A stretch of DNA of 64,000 bases from Streptomyces sp. D2-8 (GTDB lineage Bacteria; Actinomycetota; Actinomycetes; Streptomycetales; Streptomycetaceae): positions 1 to 64,000 of the forward strand of contig NZ_JAAHBP010000019.1 of assembly GCF_023184515.1 (NCBI RefSeq), in the 5' to 3' direction. Shown one piece after another: positions 25,445 to 33,929 of this stretch. The first letter of the stretch is position 1. Each line of letters begins with the position of its first letter. Under the pieces are notes generated by a model, which worked only from the letters and a program-made list of their open reading frames with translations, was not told the origin of the DNA and made no database searches. Made by a program: the position numbers and the translations under genes.

Positions 25445-26665
25445 ATGGCCGACCGGGTCACGGTGATCGGCTGGGACGGTTCGCCGCTGACCGCCGCGGC
25501 ACGCGCCGCCCTCGGTGCCGCCACGCTCGTGGCGGGTGCCGCCCACCACCTGGCGCTCCCCGAGGTACCAGCCGGCGCCGAGCGCATCCGCCTCGGCAGT
25601 GTCGCCCTCGCCGCCCGCCGCATCGCCGCCCACCGCGGCACGGCGGTCGTGCTCGCCGACGGCGACCCCGGCTTCTTCGGCGTCGTACGCACCCTGCGCG
25701 CCCCCGAGTTCGGCCTCGAGGTGGAGGTCGTGCCCGCCGTCTCCTCCGTCGCCGCCGCCTTCGCCCGGGCCGGCATGCCCTGGGACGACGCACAGGTGGT
25801 CGTCGCACACCCCCGCACCCTGCGGCGCGCGGTCAATGTATGCCGCGCCCACACCAAGGTGGCGGTTCTCACCTCACCCGGAGCCGGCCCCGCCGAACTC
25901 GGCCTCCTCCTCGAAGGAGTCCACCGCTCCTTCGTCATCTGCGAGGAACTCGGCACCGAGCGCGAACGCGTCTCCGTCGTCACCTCCGACAAGGCCGCCG
26001 ACCACACCTGGCGCGATCCCAACGTCGTCATCGTCCTCGGCGGCCCGACCCGGCCGGACACGACGGGGGAGACCGGCGGCTGGATCTCCGGCCGCGACCC
26101 GTCCGCCGGACCGCGCGGCTGGACCCTGCCCGCCGACGTGTACGGCGGCGACCTCGGCGAGGGCGAGACCGAGCTGCTGCGCGCCTCCCAACTCGCCCGC
26201 CTCGGGCCCCGCGTCGGCGACCTGGTGTGGGACATCGGCTGTGGAAACGGCGCCTTCGCCATCGAGGCCGCCCGCGCCGGCGCCGCCGTCCTCGCCGTCG
26301 ACAGGGACCGGACCGCCTGCGCCCGCACCGACGCCGCCGCCCGCCGCCTCGGCGTCCAGCTCCAGATCGTGCACGGCACCGCCCCGCACATCCTGGAGAA
26401 CCTTCCCGAACCGGACGTCGTCCGCGTCGGCGGCGGGGGAGCGGCCGTCGTCCCGGCGGTCGCCGACCGCCGCCCGCAACGCATCGTCACGCACGCCGCC
26501 ACCCGCGACGCCGCCGAACTCATCGGCCGCGACCTGTCCGAGCACGGCTACGGCGTCGAGTGCGCCCTGCTGCAGTCCGTCGAACTCGACACCCGGGCCT
26601 GGACGGAGACGGAACGGAGCGTCGCGTTCCTGCTCAGCGGCGTGCTGCCGCGGCGCGGCGCCTGA
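25445..26665 (+). CDS. cobL: Bifunctional precorrin C5,C15-methyltransferase (CbiE-CbiT / CobL)
   Basis: Cobalamin corrin-ring enzyme of 406 residues with two domains. Residues 1-about 200 form the CbiE tetrapyrrole methylase (VTVIGWDGSPLTAAARAAL, LADGDPGFFGVVRTL, VPAVSSVAAAFARAGMPWD). Residues about 215-406 form the CbiT Rossmann methyltransferase (VWDIGCGNGAFAIEAARAGA, AVDRDRTACARTD, decarboxylating at C12 and methylating C15). Together they methylate C5 and C15 of precorrin. ATG 25445 lies 10 bases after GGAG. TACCCT at 25364-25369 could be its -10. It is placed near the BluB-CobT fusion and siroheme synthase, but no complete cob cluster is here. Confidence 0.93.
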   Translation: MADRVTVIGWDGSPLTAAARAALGAATLVAGAAHHLALPEVPAGAERIRLGSVALAARRIAAHRGTAVVLADGDPGFFGVVRTLRAPEFGLEVEVVPAVSSVAAAFARAGMPWDDAQVVVAHPRTLRRAVNVCRAHTKVAVLTSPGAGPAELGLLLEGVHRSFVICEELGTERERVSVVTSDKAADHTWRDPNVVIVLGGPTRPDTTGETGGWISGRDPSAGPRGWTLPADVYGGDLGEGETELLRASQLARLGPRVGDLVWDIGCGNGAFAIEAARAGAAVLAVDRDRTACARTDAAARRLGVQLQIVHGTAPHILENLPEPDVVRVGGGGAAVVPAVADRRPQRIVTHAATRDAAELIGRDLSEHGYGVECALLQSVELDTRAWTETERSVAFLLSGVLPRRGA

Positions 26666-27032
26666 TCCCGCCGCCGTCCCCGTGATCGGGTTGTCGTACT
26701 GCGCGCGGTAGGCTGGCCGATCGCTGCACCGCACAAGGACGCCCGGCGCTTCGTCGGCCAATGTCCGGAAAACCCGCCCGTTTTGGGGTGTGTGTGGTAC
26801 GGCAGAACCGGAGGACGCGCAACGTGGCGCAGTCCACAGCGGAACCGTCGCGGATCAAGCTGCCGTGAGGGTGGTACGGCCGCAACAATGCCAGTGAATG
26901 GCTTTGTCGCCTTTTCCGGGCGGACCGTTCGTGCCGCTGGGGACGCACGCTCGTTCTTCACTGCGGGGCGGTCGGTGCGCCGTTCCGGGCGAGCTGGTCG
27001 TAGGAGCACTAACCGATGGGCGAGGGGTACGC
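26666..27032 (+). other. Leader region of the BluB-CobT gene with overlapping mini-ORFs
   Basis: About 367 bases without a standard gene. GTG 26824, nine bases after GGAGG, opens a 14-codon ORF ending at 26868. Its stop overlaps a GTG starting a 10-codon ORF (26865-26897), whose stop TGA overlaps an ATG (26898) that stays open into the big gene frame. Translation could pass down this chain. I looked for a B12-box or other cobalamin riboswitch features and did not find them. Confidence 0.4.
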
Positions 27033-30000
27033 ATGACCGACACCGGCCAGGTCCCGGGCGAGGGACTGCCGGAGAGCGCAGGCATGGTGGAGCAGCCGGG
27101 CGCCCCCGCGCCCGGTGCGTACACCTACCTCTCCGAGACCACCGCCGAGGACGAAGACCTGCTGCTGCTGCCGGGCGCCCAGGGCGCCTGGGGCAACGAG
27201 GTCCCTCCGCCCGCGCCGGAGCCGGTCCTCGAGACCGTGCACCAGCCGGGCCCGCACGAGATCTCCGGCCGCGACAGCGGCTCGGTCGACCTCGGCGGCG
27301 TCCGTCTGCCCGACCCGCCGCCGATCCCGCCCATCACCCCGCGCCGGCCTCTGCACCTCGGCCCGCCGCTGCCCGACAGCTCCGCCAGCCCGGTCCGCTC
27401 CCTCGCCGACCGCGGCCCCGCGGACGCGCCCGTACGTCAGCCTGCGCCGTCCCCGGCGGGCCCGGAGTACCTCGACGGCCCCCGCGCCGCCGAGATGCCC
27501 GCGCGGGCCGCCGCGCCCTGGGGCGCACCGGTCACGGCCCCGGCCCAGGTGAGCGCCGGGGCGGCGCCTGCGGAAACGGTTGTTCCGGCAACGGAACCGT
27601 CGGGCCCGGCCCAGGCGGTCGCGACCAGCGTGGCGACGGAGACGAGCCACACGGCACCGCCGGCACCGGCCGAGGCCGCGCAGGCCGTCCACGCCGAGCA
27701 GCCGGCGGGCGAGCCGATGGCCACCGCCGAGGCCGCGCAGGGTGCCGCCGAGGCCGCAGCGGCTGCCGCGGGTGACCCCGTGGTGCCGGGCGTGGGCCCG
27801 GCAGAAGGACACGTGGCCGCGGCCGAGGCCGGTCAGACCCCTGCGGGTGACCCCGCCGGTGCGGGAGTCGGCCCGGACGGACCCCAACCGGCCGCCGCGG
27901 AGCAGGCCTTGCCCGCGCAGGCGGCCCACCCCGCGGGCCTGGGCGTGGACGCGGCAGCGGGCCGGGTCGTCGCCGCCCAGGCCGGCCTGGCTGCTGCCGG
28001 TGACCCCGCCGGTGCGGTCGAGGCCCAGGTGGCCCAGGCCGGGTACGCGGTGCCCGAGCCGGACGCGGCCGTTGCGGGCGACCCCGCCGGAGCCGGCGTC
28101 GGCCCGGACGCGGGCCAGGTGGCTGCCGCCGAGGCCGGGGCCGTAGCTGCTCCGGAAGCGGCTACGCCGCCGGCTTCCGAGCCGGGGCCGGTCGCGGACG
28201 GCGCTGCGCAGGGCGCTGAGCCTGCCGGAGTTCCTCCCGAGACTTCCTGGCCGGATGCCTCCTCCGCCGAACAGGGCCCGGCGGTCGCTGCCGAGCAGGC
28301 CGCGGCGCCGGCTCCTGGACCGGAGGCCGGCCAGGCCCCCGAGGCGGTCCCGTTCCCCGAGGCGGCCGCTGCCCCGGGGTACGCCGCCGTGACTCCGCCC
28401 GAGACCACCGGTGAGCAGGCCCCCGCCCAGGTACCGGACGAGGCAGCCCCGGACGCTGCCGCGCAGGCGACCGAGGTGGCAGCCCCGGAGGGCGCTGCGC
28501 AGGTGCCGGCAGCGGGCGTTGCTCCCGAGGCCGCCGCACCGGGCCCGGACGCGACCGCCGCCGAGACCGTCGCGCCGCAGCCGGACGTCACCGCCGAAGA
28601 GGCTGTGCCCCAGCCTCCTGCGGCAACTGACGCCGCACCAGCCGCGGAGCAGCCCGAGGCGACGGCTCCACAGACCGGCACCCCTGGCCCCGAAGCGCCC
28701 GACCAGGTCGCCGCTGCCCCGGCCACCGAGCCGATCGGCCAGGACGCGACCACTGCGACCGCCGTAGCCGAGACTGTCGCTGCGCCAGCCCCGGCCGCCG
28801 AGACCGTCGCTCCGCCTGCCGCGGCTCCGGCCCCTGCCTTCGAGGCTGTCGCCACCCCGGCCCCGGAACCGGCAGCCCAAGCCGCCGCGCCTGCCGACGC
28901 ACCCGACCCCGCCGGCCCCGCCACGCATGCCTCGCCGGAGATGCCCCCCGAGGCGCCCGCCCCCACTCAGCCCACCGCGGCAACGGCGCCCACCGAGGCC
29001 CCCGCCCCCGCTCAGGCATCCGAGGCACCCGACGCACCCGAGGCCCCCATGCCCGACCCCGCCGCCGACGCAGCAGTCCCGGCTCAGACCCCCGAGGCGG
29101 CCACAGCGCCCCCCGCTGCCGAAGCCGTCGAGCCCGCCCCGGCCCCCCAGGGAACCGCCCCCGACACCCCGGCACCCACCGAGGACGTCACCGTCGTACT
29201 CCCCGCCCCGGCCGCGGAGGAGCAGCCCGGGCAGCCCGTGCAGGGTCCGCAGCAGTCCCAGTCGGCGCTGCCCGAGACGCTGGAGCCCCCCGCACCCGCG
29301 GCCACCGTCCCGGCTCCCCGCGACGGCGACGCCGAACTCGCCCAGAACGCCGACGACCTGGACACCCGGGCCGCCGAACAGGAAGACCTGGCCGACCAGG
29401 AACGCCGAGAAGAGAGCGCGGCCGCAGTGGCAGAAGCCCGACAGCCCACCGGCCCCGCGGCCCCCGGCTACGACCCCGCCGAGCGCGAGGCCGTCCTGAA
29501 GGTCATGCGTGAACGCCGCGACATCCGCAACGGCTTCCGCAGCGACCCGATCCCGCACGAGGTGCTGCTCCGCGTCCTGGAGGCCGCCCACCACGCGCCC
29601 TCCGTCGGCCACTCGCAGCCGTGGGACTTCGTCGTCATCCGCTCCGCCGACACCCGGCGTGCGATGCACGAGCTGGCCATGCGCCAGCGCGACGCCTACG
29701 CGAAGTCCCTGCCCAAGGGCCGGGCGAAGCAGTTCAAGGAACTGAAGATCGAGGCCATCCTCGACACGCCGGTGAACATCGTGGTCACCGCCGACCCGAC
29801 CCGCGGCGGCCGGCACACCCTCGGCCGCCACACCCAGCCCCAGATGGCCCCGTACTCGGCCGCCCTGGCCGTGGAGAACCTCTGGCTCGCGGCCCGCGCC
29901 GAAGGCCTCGGCGTCGGCTGGGTCAGCTTCTTCGACGAGCGCGAGATGGTCCGCGCCCTCGGCCTGCCCGAGCACCTGGAGATCATCGCCTACCTGTGCG

Positions 30001-31184
30001 TCGGCTACGTCGACGAGTTCCCGGACGAGCCCGAGCTGTTGCAGGCCGGCTGGTCCAAGCGCCGCCCGCTGTCCTGGGTCGTGCACGAAGAGACATACGG
30101 CCGCCGTGCCCTGCCCGGAGAGGAACCCCACGACCTGCTCGCCGAGACCGTCGCGCAGATCCGCCCGCTGGACGCCAAGGCGCTCGGCGAGGCGTGGGAG
30201 CGCCAGAAGCGTATGACCAAGCCGGCCGGTGCGCTGGGCATGCTGGAGATCATCTCCGCGCAGCTGTCCGGCCTGTCCCGCCAGTGCCCGCCCCCCATCC
30301 CGGAGCCCGCGGCCGTCGCGATCTTCGCGGGCGACCACGGTGTGCACGCCCAGGGCGTCACCCCCTGGCCGCAGGAGGTCACGGCCCAGATGGTGGCCAA
30401 CTTCCTCGGCGGCGGTGCCGTCTGCAACGCCTTCGCCACCCAGGTCGGTGCCGAGGTCTGCATCGTGGACGTGGGCGTCGCCGCCGACCTCCCGGCCACT
30501 CCGGGCCTGCTGCCCCGCAAGATCCGTCCCGGAACGTCCGACATGACGACCGGCCCCGCGATGACCCGCGAGGAGGCCAGGCAGGCCATCGAGGTCGGCA
30601 TCGAGACCGCCCGCGACCTGGTCGCCGCCGGCAACAAGGCCCTGCTGACCGGTGAGATGGGCATCGCGAACACCACCGCGTCCGCCGCCCTGATCTCCGT
30701 CTTCACGGGCGCGGACCCGGCCGAGGTCACGGGCCGGGGCACCGGCATCAACGACGAGACCCTCGCCCGCAAGACCGAGGTCGTCCGCCGCGCCCTGGAA
30801 CTCCACCAGCCGGACCCGGCCGACCCGATCGGCGCCCTCGCCGCGATCGGCGGCTTCGAGCACGCGGCCATCGTCGGCCTGCTCCTCGGCGGCGCCTCCC
30901 TGCGTACGCCGGTGATCCTGGACGGCGTCAGCGCCGGGGCCGCCGCCCTGGTCGCCCGCGCGATCGCCCCGGAGGTGCTGGCCGCGTGCATCGCGGGCCA
31001 CCGCAGCGCCGAGCCGGGCCACGTCGCCGCCCTCAACAAGCTGGGCCTGCGTCCCCTGGTCGACCTCGACCTCCGCCTCGGCGAGGGCACCGGCGCCCTG
31101 CTCGCCCTCCCGCTGGTCCAGAGCACGGCCCGGGCGATGCACGAGGTGGCGACGTTCGATTCGGCGGGAGTGACGGAGAAGTAG
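27033..31184 (+). CDS. cobT: Fusion: disordered Ala/Pro-rich region, BluB domain, CobT domain
   Basis: A 1383-residue protein for the lower ligand of cobalamin. ATG 27033 follows GAGGGG; an in-frame ATG at 26898 would add 45 residues. Residues 1 to about 810 are Ala/Pro/Glu/Gly low complexity with repeats such as GDPAGAGVGPD, after a distinctive acidic segment (TAEDEDLLLLPGAQGAW, near residue 30). About 815-1035 is a BluB/nitroreductase domain (MRERRDIRNGFRSDPIP, HHAPSVGHSQPWDFV), which makes 5,6-dimethylbenzimidazole from FMN. About 1040-1383 is CobT (FAGDHGVHAQGVTPWP, TGEMGIANTTASAAL, GHRSAEPGH, RLGEGTGALLALPL), which activates DMB with nicotinate mononucleotide. The fusion would channel DMB; the tail's role is unknown. 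Confidence 0.9.
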   Translation: MTDTGQVPGEGLPESAGMVEQPGAPAPGAYTYLSETTAEDEDLLLLPGAQGAWGNEVPPPAPEPVLETVHQPGPHEISGRDSGSVDLGGVRLPDPPPIPPITPRRPLHLGPPLPDSSASPVRSLADRGPADAPVRQPAPSPAGPEYLDGPRAAEMPARAAAPWGAPVTAPAQVSAGAAPAETVVPATEPSGPAQAVATSVATETSHTAPPAPAEAAQAVHAEQPAGEPMATAEAAQGAAEAAAAAAGDPVVPGVGPAEGHVAAAEAGQTPAGDPAGAGVGPDGPQPAAAEQALPAQAAHPAGLGVDAAAGRVVAAQAGLAAAGDPAGAVEAQVAQAGYAVPEPDAAVAGDPAGAGVGPDAGQVAAAEAGAVAAPEAATPPASEPGPVADGAAQGAEPAGVPPETSWPDASSAEQGPAVAAEQAAAPAPGPEAGQAPEAVPFPEAAAAPGYAAVTPPETTGEQAPAQVPDEAAPDAAAQATEVAAPEGAAQVPAAGVAPEAAAPGPDATAAETVAPQPDVTAEEAVPQPPAATDAAPAAEQPEATAPQTGTPGPEAPDQVAAAPATEPIGQDATTATAVAETVAAPAPAAETVAPPAAAPAPAFEAVATPAPEPAAQAAAPADAPDPAGPATHASPEMPPEAPAPTQPTAATAPTEAPAPAQASEAPDAPEAPMPDPAADAAVPAQTPEAATAPPAAEAVEPAPAPQGTAPDTPAPTEDVTVVLPAPAAEEQPGQPVQGPQQSQSALPETLEPPAPAATVPAPRDGDAELAQNADDLDTRAAEQEDLADQERREESAAAVAEARQPTGPAAPGYDPAEREAVLKVMRERRDIRNGFRSDPIPHEVLLRVLEAAHHAPSVGHSQPWDFVVIRSADTRRAMHELAMRQRDAYAKSLPKGRAKQFKELKIEAILDTPVNIVVTADPTRGGRHTLGRHTQPQMAPYSAALAVENLWLAARAEGLGVGWVSFFDEREMVRALGLPEHLEIIAYLCVGYVDEFPDEPELLQAGWSKRRPLSWVVHEETYGRRALPGEEPHDLLAETVAQIRPLDAKALGEAWERQKRMTKPAGALGMLEIISAQLSGLSRQCPPPIPEPAAVAIFAGDHGVHAQGVTPWPQEVTAQMVANFLGGGAVCNAFATQVGAEVCIVDVGVAADLPATPGLLPRKIRPGTSDMTTGPAMTREEARQAIEVGIETARDLVAAGNKALLTGEMGIANTTASAALISVFTGADPAEVTGRGTGINDETLARKTEVVRRALELHQPDPADPIGALAAIGGFEHAAIVGLLLGGASLRTPVILDGVSAGAAALVARAIAPEVLAACIAGHRSAEPGHVAALNKLGLRPLVDLDLRLGEGTGALLALPLVQSTARAMHEVATFDSAGVTEK

Positions 31185-31207
31185 GACTCCTGTCGTCCTC
31201 GTAGGTC

Positions 31208-31246
31208 CGTGGGCGGGCGTTCCGCGGGACGGAACGCCCGCCCACG
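31208..31246 (+). terminator. Intrinsic terminator after the BluB-CobT gene
   Basis: CGTGGGCGGGCGTTCCG and CGGAACGCCCGCCCACG are perfect 17-base arms with a 5-base loop, 24 bases after the stop. There is no T-tract. Confidence 0.85.
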
Positions 31247-31365
31247 CACCCATCGGCAGACGGCCGGGGTGCCCAGCCACTGGACCACCCGAGCCGCCCT
31301 CACTCCTGCCCATTAAAATCCGCACGTCAGGGCACTGAACACCGCCGCAACAGGAGCCGCACCTC

Positions 31366-32607
31366 ATGGCCGAACACCCCGCCTACCCCGTAGGCCTCCG
31401 CCTCACCGGCCGCCGCGTGGTCGTCCTCGGTGGCGGCCAGGTCGCCCAGCGCCGCCTCCCGGCACTGCTCGGGGCAGGTGCGGACATCGTCCTCGTGTCC
31501 CCCGAGGCGACCCCCTCGGTCGAGGCGATGGCGGACGCCGGCGAGATCACCTGGCACCGGCGCCCGTACGAGGAGGGCGACCTCGCGGACGCCTGGTACG
31601 CCCTGATCGCCACCAGCGACACGGCAGCGAACACGAGGGCATCCGCCGAGGCGGAGCGCCACCGCGTCTGGTGCGTCCGCTCCGACGACGCCGACCGGGC
31701 CACGGCCTGGACCCCGGCCACCGGCCACAGCGAGGGCGTCACGGTCGCCGTCCTCACCGCCGACGCCAAGGGACGCGACCCCCGCCATACCGCCGCCATC
31801 CGCGACGCGGTCGTCGAGGGCCTGCGCGACGGCACGCTCGTCGCCCCGCACCACCGCACCCGCACCCCCGGAGTCGCCCTGGTCGGCGGCGGCCCCGGAG
31901 ACCCGGACCTGATCACCGTGCGCGGCCGCCGCCTGCTGGCCGAGGCCGACGTGGTCATCACCGACCACCTGGGCCCGCGCGACCTGCTCGCCGAGCTGTC
32001 CCCGAGCGTCGAGGTGATCGACGCGGCGAAGCTGCCCTTCGGCAGGTTCATGGCCCAGGAGGCCATCAACGACGCCCTGATCGAGTACGCCCGCAAGGGC
32101 AAGTCGGTCGTCCGGCTCAAGGGCGGCGACCCCTTCGTCTACGGGCGGGGCATGGAGGAGGTCCAGGCCCTGGCCGAGGCCGGCATCCCGTGCACGGTCG
32201 TGCCCGGCATCTCCAGCTCCATCTCGGTCCCGGGCGCCGCCGGCATCCCGGTCACCCACCGGGGCGTCGCCCACGAGTTCACCGTGGTCAGCGGCCACAT
32301 CGCCCCCGACGACGAGCGCTCCCTGGTCGACTGGCCGTCCCTGGCCAAGCTGACCGGCACGCTGGTGATCCTCATGGGGGTCAGCACGATCGGCAAGGTC
32401 GCCGAGACGCTCATCGCCCACGGCAAGTCCCCGGACGCACCCGTCGCCCTGGTCCAGGAAGGGACGACAGCCGGTCAGCGCCGCGTCGACGCCACTCTCG
32501 CGACGGTCGCGGAGACCGTACGGACCGAGGACGTGAAGCCCCCGGCGGTCATCGTCATCGGCGAGGTCGTGAAGGTCGGCCCCGCGGCCCCCGCGCCCCG
32601 AAAGTAA
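31366..32607 (+). CDS. cysG: Siroheme synthase / uroporphyrinogen-III C-methyltransferase
   Basis: A 413-residue two-module protein. Residues 1-about 155 are the precorrin-2 dehydrogenase/ferrochelatase part (GRRVVVLGGGQVAQRRLPALLGAGA, DTAANTRASAEA, VTVAVLTADAKGRDPRHTAAIRD). Residues about 160-405 are SUMT (VALVGGGPGDPDLITVRGRR, VVRLKGGDPFVYGRGMEEV, VPGISSSISVPGAAGIPVTHRG), which makes precorrin-2 from uroporphyrinogen III with two SAM. The product feeds siroheme (sulfite/nitrite reductases) and, via precorrin-2, the corrin genes nearby. It stands alone behind the terminator at 31208. Confidence 0.94.
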   Translation: MAEHPAYPVGLRLTGRRVVVLGGGQVAQRRLPALLGAGADIVLVSPEATPSVEAMADAGEITWHRRPYEEGDLADAWYALIATSDTAANTRASAEAERHRVWCVRSDDADRATAWTPATGHSEGVTVAVLTADAKGRDPRHTAAIRDAVVEGLRDGTLVAPHHRTRTPGVALVGGGPGDPDLITVRGRRLLAEADVVITDHLGPRDLLAELSPSVEVIDAAKLPFGRFMAQEAINDALIEYARKGKSVVRLKGGDPFVYGRGMEEVQALAEAGIPCTVVPGISSSISVPGAAGIPVTHRGVAHEFTVVSGHIAPDDERSLVDWPSLAKLTGTLVILMGVSTIGKVAETLIAHGKSPDAPVALVQEGTTAGQRRVDATLATVAETVRTEDVKPPAVIVIGEVVKVGPAAPAPRK

Positions 32608-32671
32608 CCCCGGGTAACACAAACCGTCCCGAGCCGTTGGCACCGCACCCAGGACAAGGCAGTATCACCCT

Positions 32672-33490
32672 GTGGCCGATCTCATCACCGTCGAGGATCC
32701 CGACGACCCGCGTCTGCGCGACTACACCGGCCTGACCGACGTGGAACTGCGCCGCAAGCGCGAACCCGCCGAGGGCCTGTTCATCGCCGAGGGCGAGAAG
32801 GTCATCAGAAGGGCCAAGGAAGCGGGCTACGAGATGCGGTCCATGCTGCTCTCGGCCAAGTGGGTCGACGTCATGCGCGACGTCATCGACGAACTCCCCG
32901 CCCCGGTCTACGCCGTCAGCCCGGAGCTCGCCGAGCAGGTCACCGGCTACCACGTGCACCGCGGCGCGCTCGCCTCCATGCAGCGCAAACCCCTGCCCAC
33001 GGCCGCCGACCTCCTCCAGACGGCCCGCCGCGTCGTCATCATGGAGTCGGTCAACGACCACACCAACATCGGCGCGATCTTCCGCTCGGCCGCCGCCCTC
33101 GGCATGGACGCGGTCCTGCTCTCGCCGGACTGCGCCGACCCCCTCTACCGCCGCAGCGTGAAGGTCTCCATGGGCGCGGTCTTCTCCGTCCCGTACGCCC
33201 GCCTGGACACCTGGCCCAAGGGCCTGGAGTCGGTCCGCGAGGCGGGTTTCACCCTCCTCGCCCTCACCCCCGATGAGAAGGCCCGGCCCCTCGACGAGGC
33301 CGCCCCGCACACCATGGACCGTGTGGCCCTCATGCTCGGCGCCGAGGGAGACGGCCTGTCCACCCAGGCCCTGGTCGCGGCCGACGAGTGGGTCCGCATC
33401 CCCATGTCCCACGGCGTCGACTCGCTCAACGTGGGCGCGGCGGCGGCCGTCGCCTTCTACGCCGTGGCCACCGGCCGGCCCCGGGTCTAG
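32672..33490 (+). CDS. SpoU/TrmH-family RNA 2'-O-methyltransferase
   Basis: SAM-dependent RNA ribose methyltransferase of 272 residues. The N-terminal substrate-binding part contains GLFIAEGEKVIRRA. The knotted SPOUT domain has motif 1 NDHTNIGAIFRSAAALG, motif 2 ALMLGAEGDGLSTQ and motif 3 RIPMSHGVDSLNVGAAAAV, which carry the catalytic Arg/Asn and SAM loop. The target may be rRNA or tRNA; members of this subgroup include thiostrepton-resistance-type methylases, but nothing specific points that way. GTG 32672 is the start. Confidence 0.9.
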   Translation: MADLITVEDPDDPRLRDYTGLTDVELRRKREPAEGLFIAEGEKVIRRAKEAGYEMRSMLLSAKWVDVMRDVIDELPAPVYAVSPELAEQVTGYHVHRGALASMQRKPLPTAADLLQTARRVVIMESVNDHTNIGAIFRSAAALGMDAVLLSPDCADPLYRRSVKVSMGAVFSVPYARLDTWPKGLESVREAGFTLLALTPDEKARPLDEAAPHTMDRVALMLGAEGDGLSTQALVAADEWVRIPMSHGVDSLNVGAAAAVAFYAVATGRPRV

Positions 33491-33500
33491 GGGGCCGGAC

Positions 33501-33893
33501 GTGGACCGGCGCGAGGCCGTCGTCGCCGTGCTCCTGCGTGGCGACCACCTCCTCGCCGTCCGGCGCGGCCCGGCGGTCGCCCGACCCGGCTACTGGCAGC
33601 CGCTCAGTGGCAAGGTCGAGCCCGGCGAGTCCCAGGAGCAGGCGGTCGTCCGGGAGGTACGCGAGGAGGTCGGCCTCACCGTCGTACCGGAGGCGAAGGT
33701 CTGGGAGTCGGAGACCGACGACCACCGCTTCCGCCTCCACTGGTGGACCGCCCGCGCCGACACGGGCGAGGTGGTCCCCGACCCGCGGGAGGTCGCCGAG
33801 ACCCGCTGGGTCACCGCGCGGGAGTTCCTGGCCCTGGACCCGGTCTTCGACGGCGACCGCGAGTTCTTCGAACGGATCCTGCCGGAGCTGTGA
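33501..33893 (+). CDS. NUDIX hydrolase
   Basis: A 130-residue pyrophosphohydrolase. The complete NUDIX box GKVEPGESQEQAVVREVREEVGL (GX5EX7REUXEEXGU) is at about residues 36-58. GTG 33501 starts 10 bases after the SpoU gene stop, so the two are probably co-transcribed. The small size and WQPLSGKVEPGES context resemble MutT/dATP pyrophosphohydrolase-like housekeeping enzymes. The substrate, a nucleoside diphosphate linked to X, is not deducible. Confidence 0.9.
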   Translation: MDRREAVVAVLLRGDHLLAVRRGPAVARPGYWQPLSGKVEPGESQEQAVVREVREEVGLTVVPEAKVWESETDDHRFRLHWWTARADTGEVVPDPREVAETRWVTAREFLALDPVFDGDREFFERILPEL

Positions 33894-33929
33894 CGCCTCG
33901 CTGAACAGCCGGACGTCGCCCCACGGCCG

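Noticed and set aside
26666..27032. Possible cobalamin riboswitch before BluB-CobT
   Set aside because: GCCAGTG resembles one riboswitch segment but no B12-box or paired context was found.
27750..28160. Repeats in the BluB-CobT tail as CRISPR-like array
   Set aside because: They are imperfect in-frame codon repeats inside a coding region; no uniform spacers.
27009..31367. 1450-codon open frame antisense to the BluB-CobT gene
   Set aside because: Gly/Arg/Leu-rich product with no motifs; arises from the extreme third-position GC of the coding strand.
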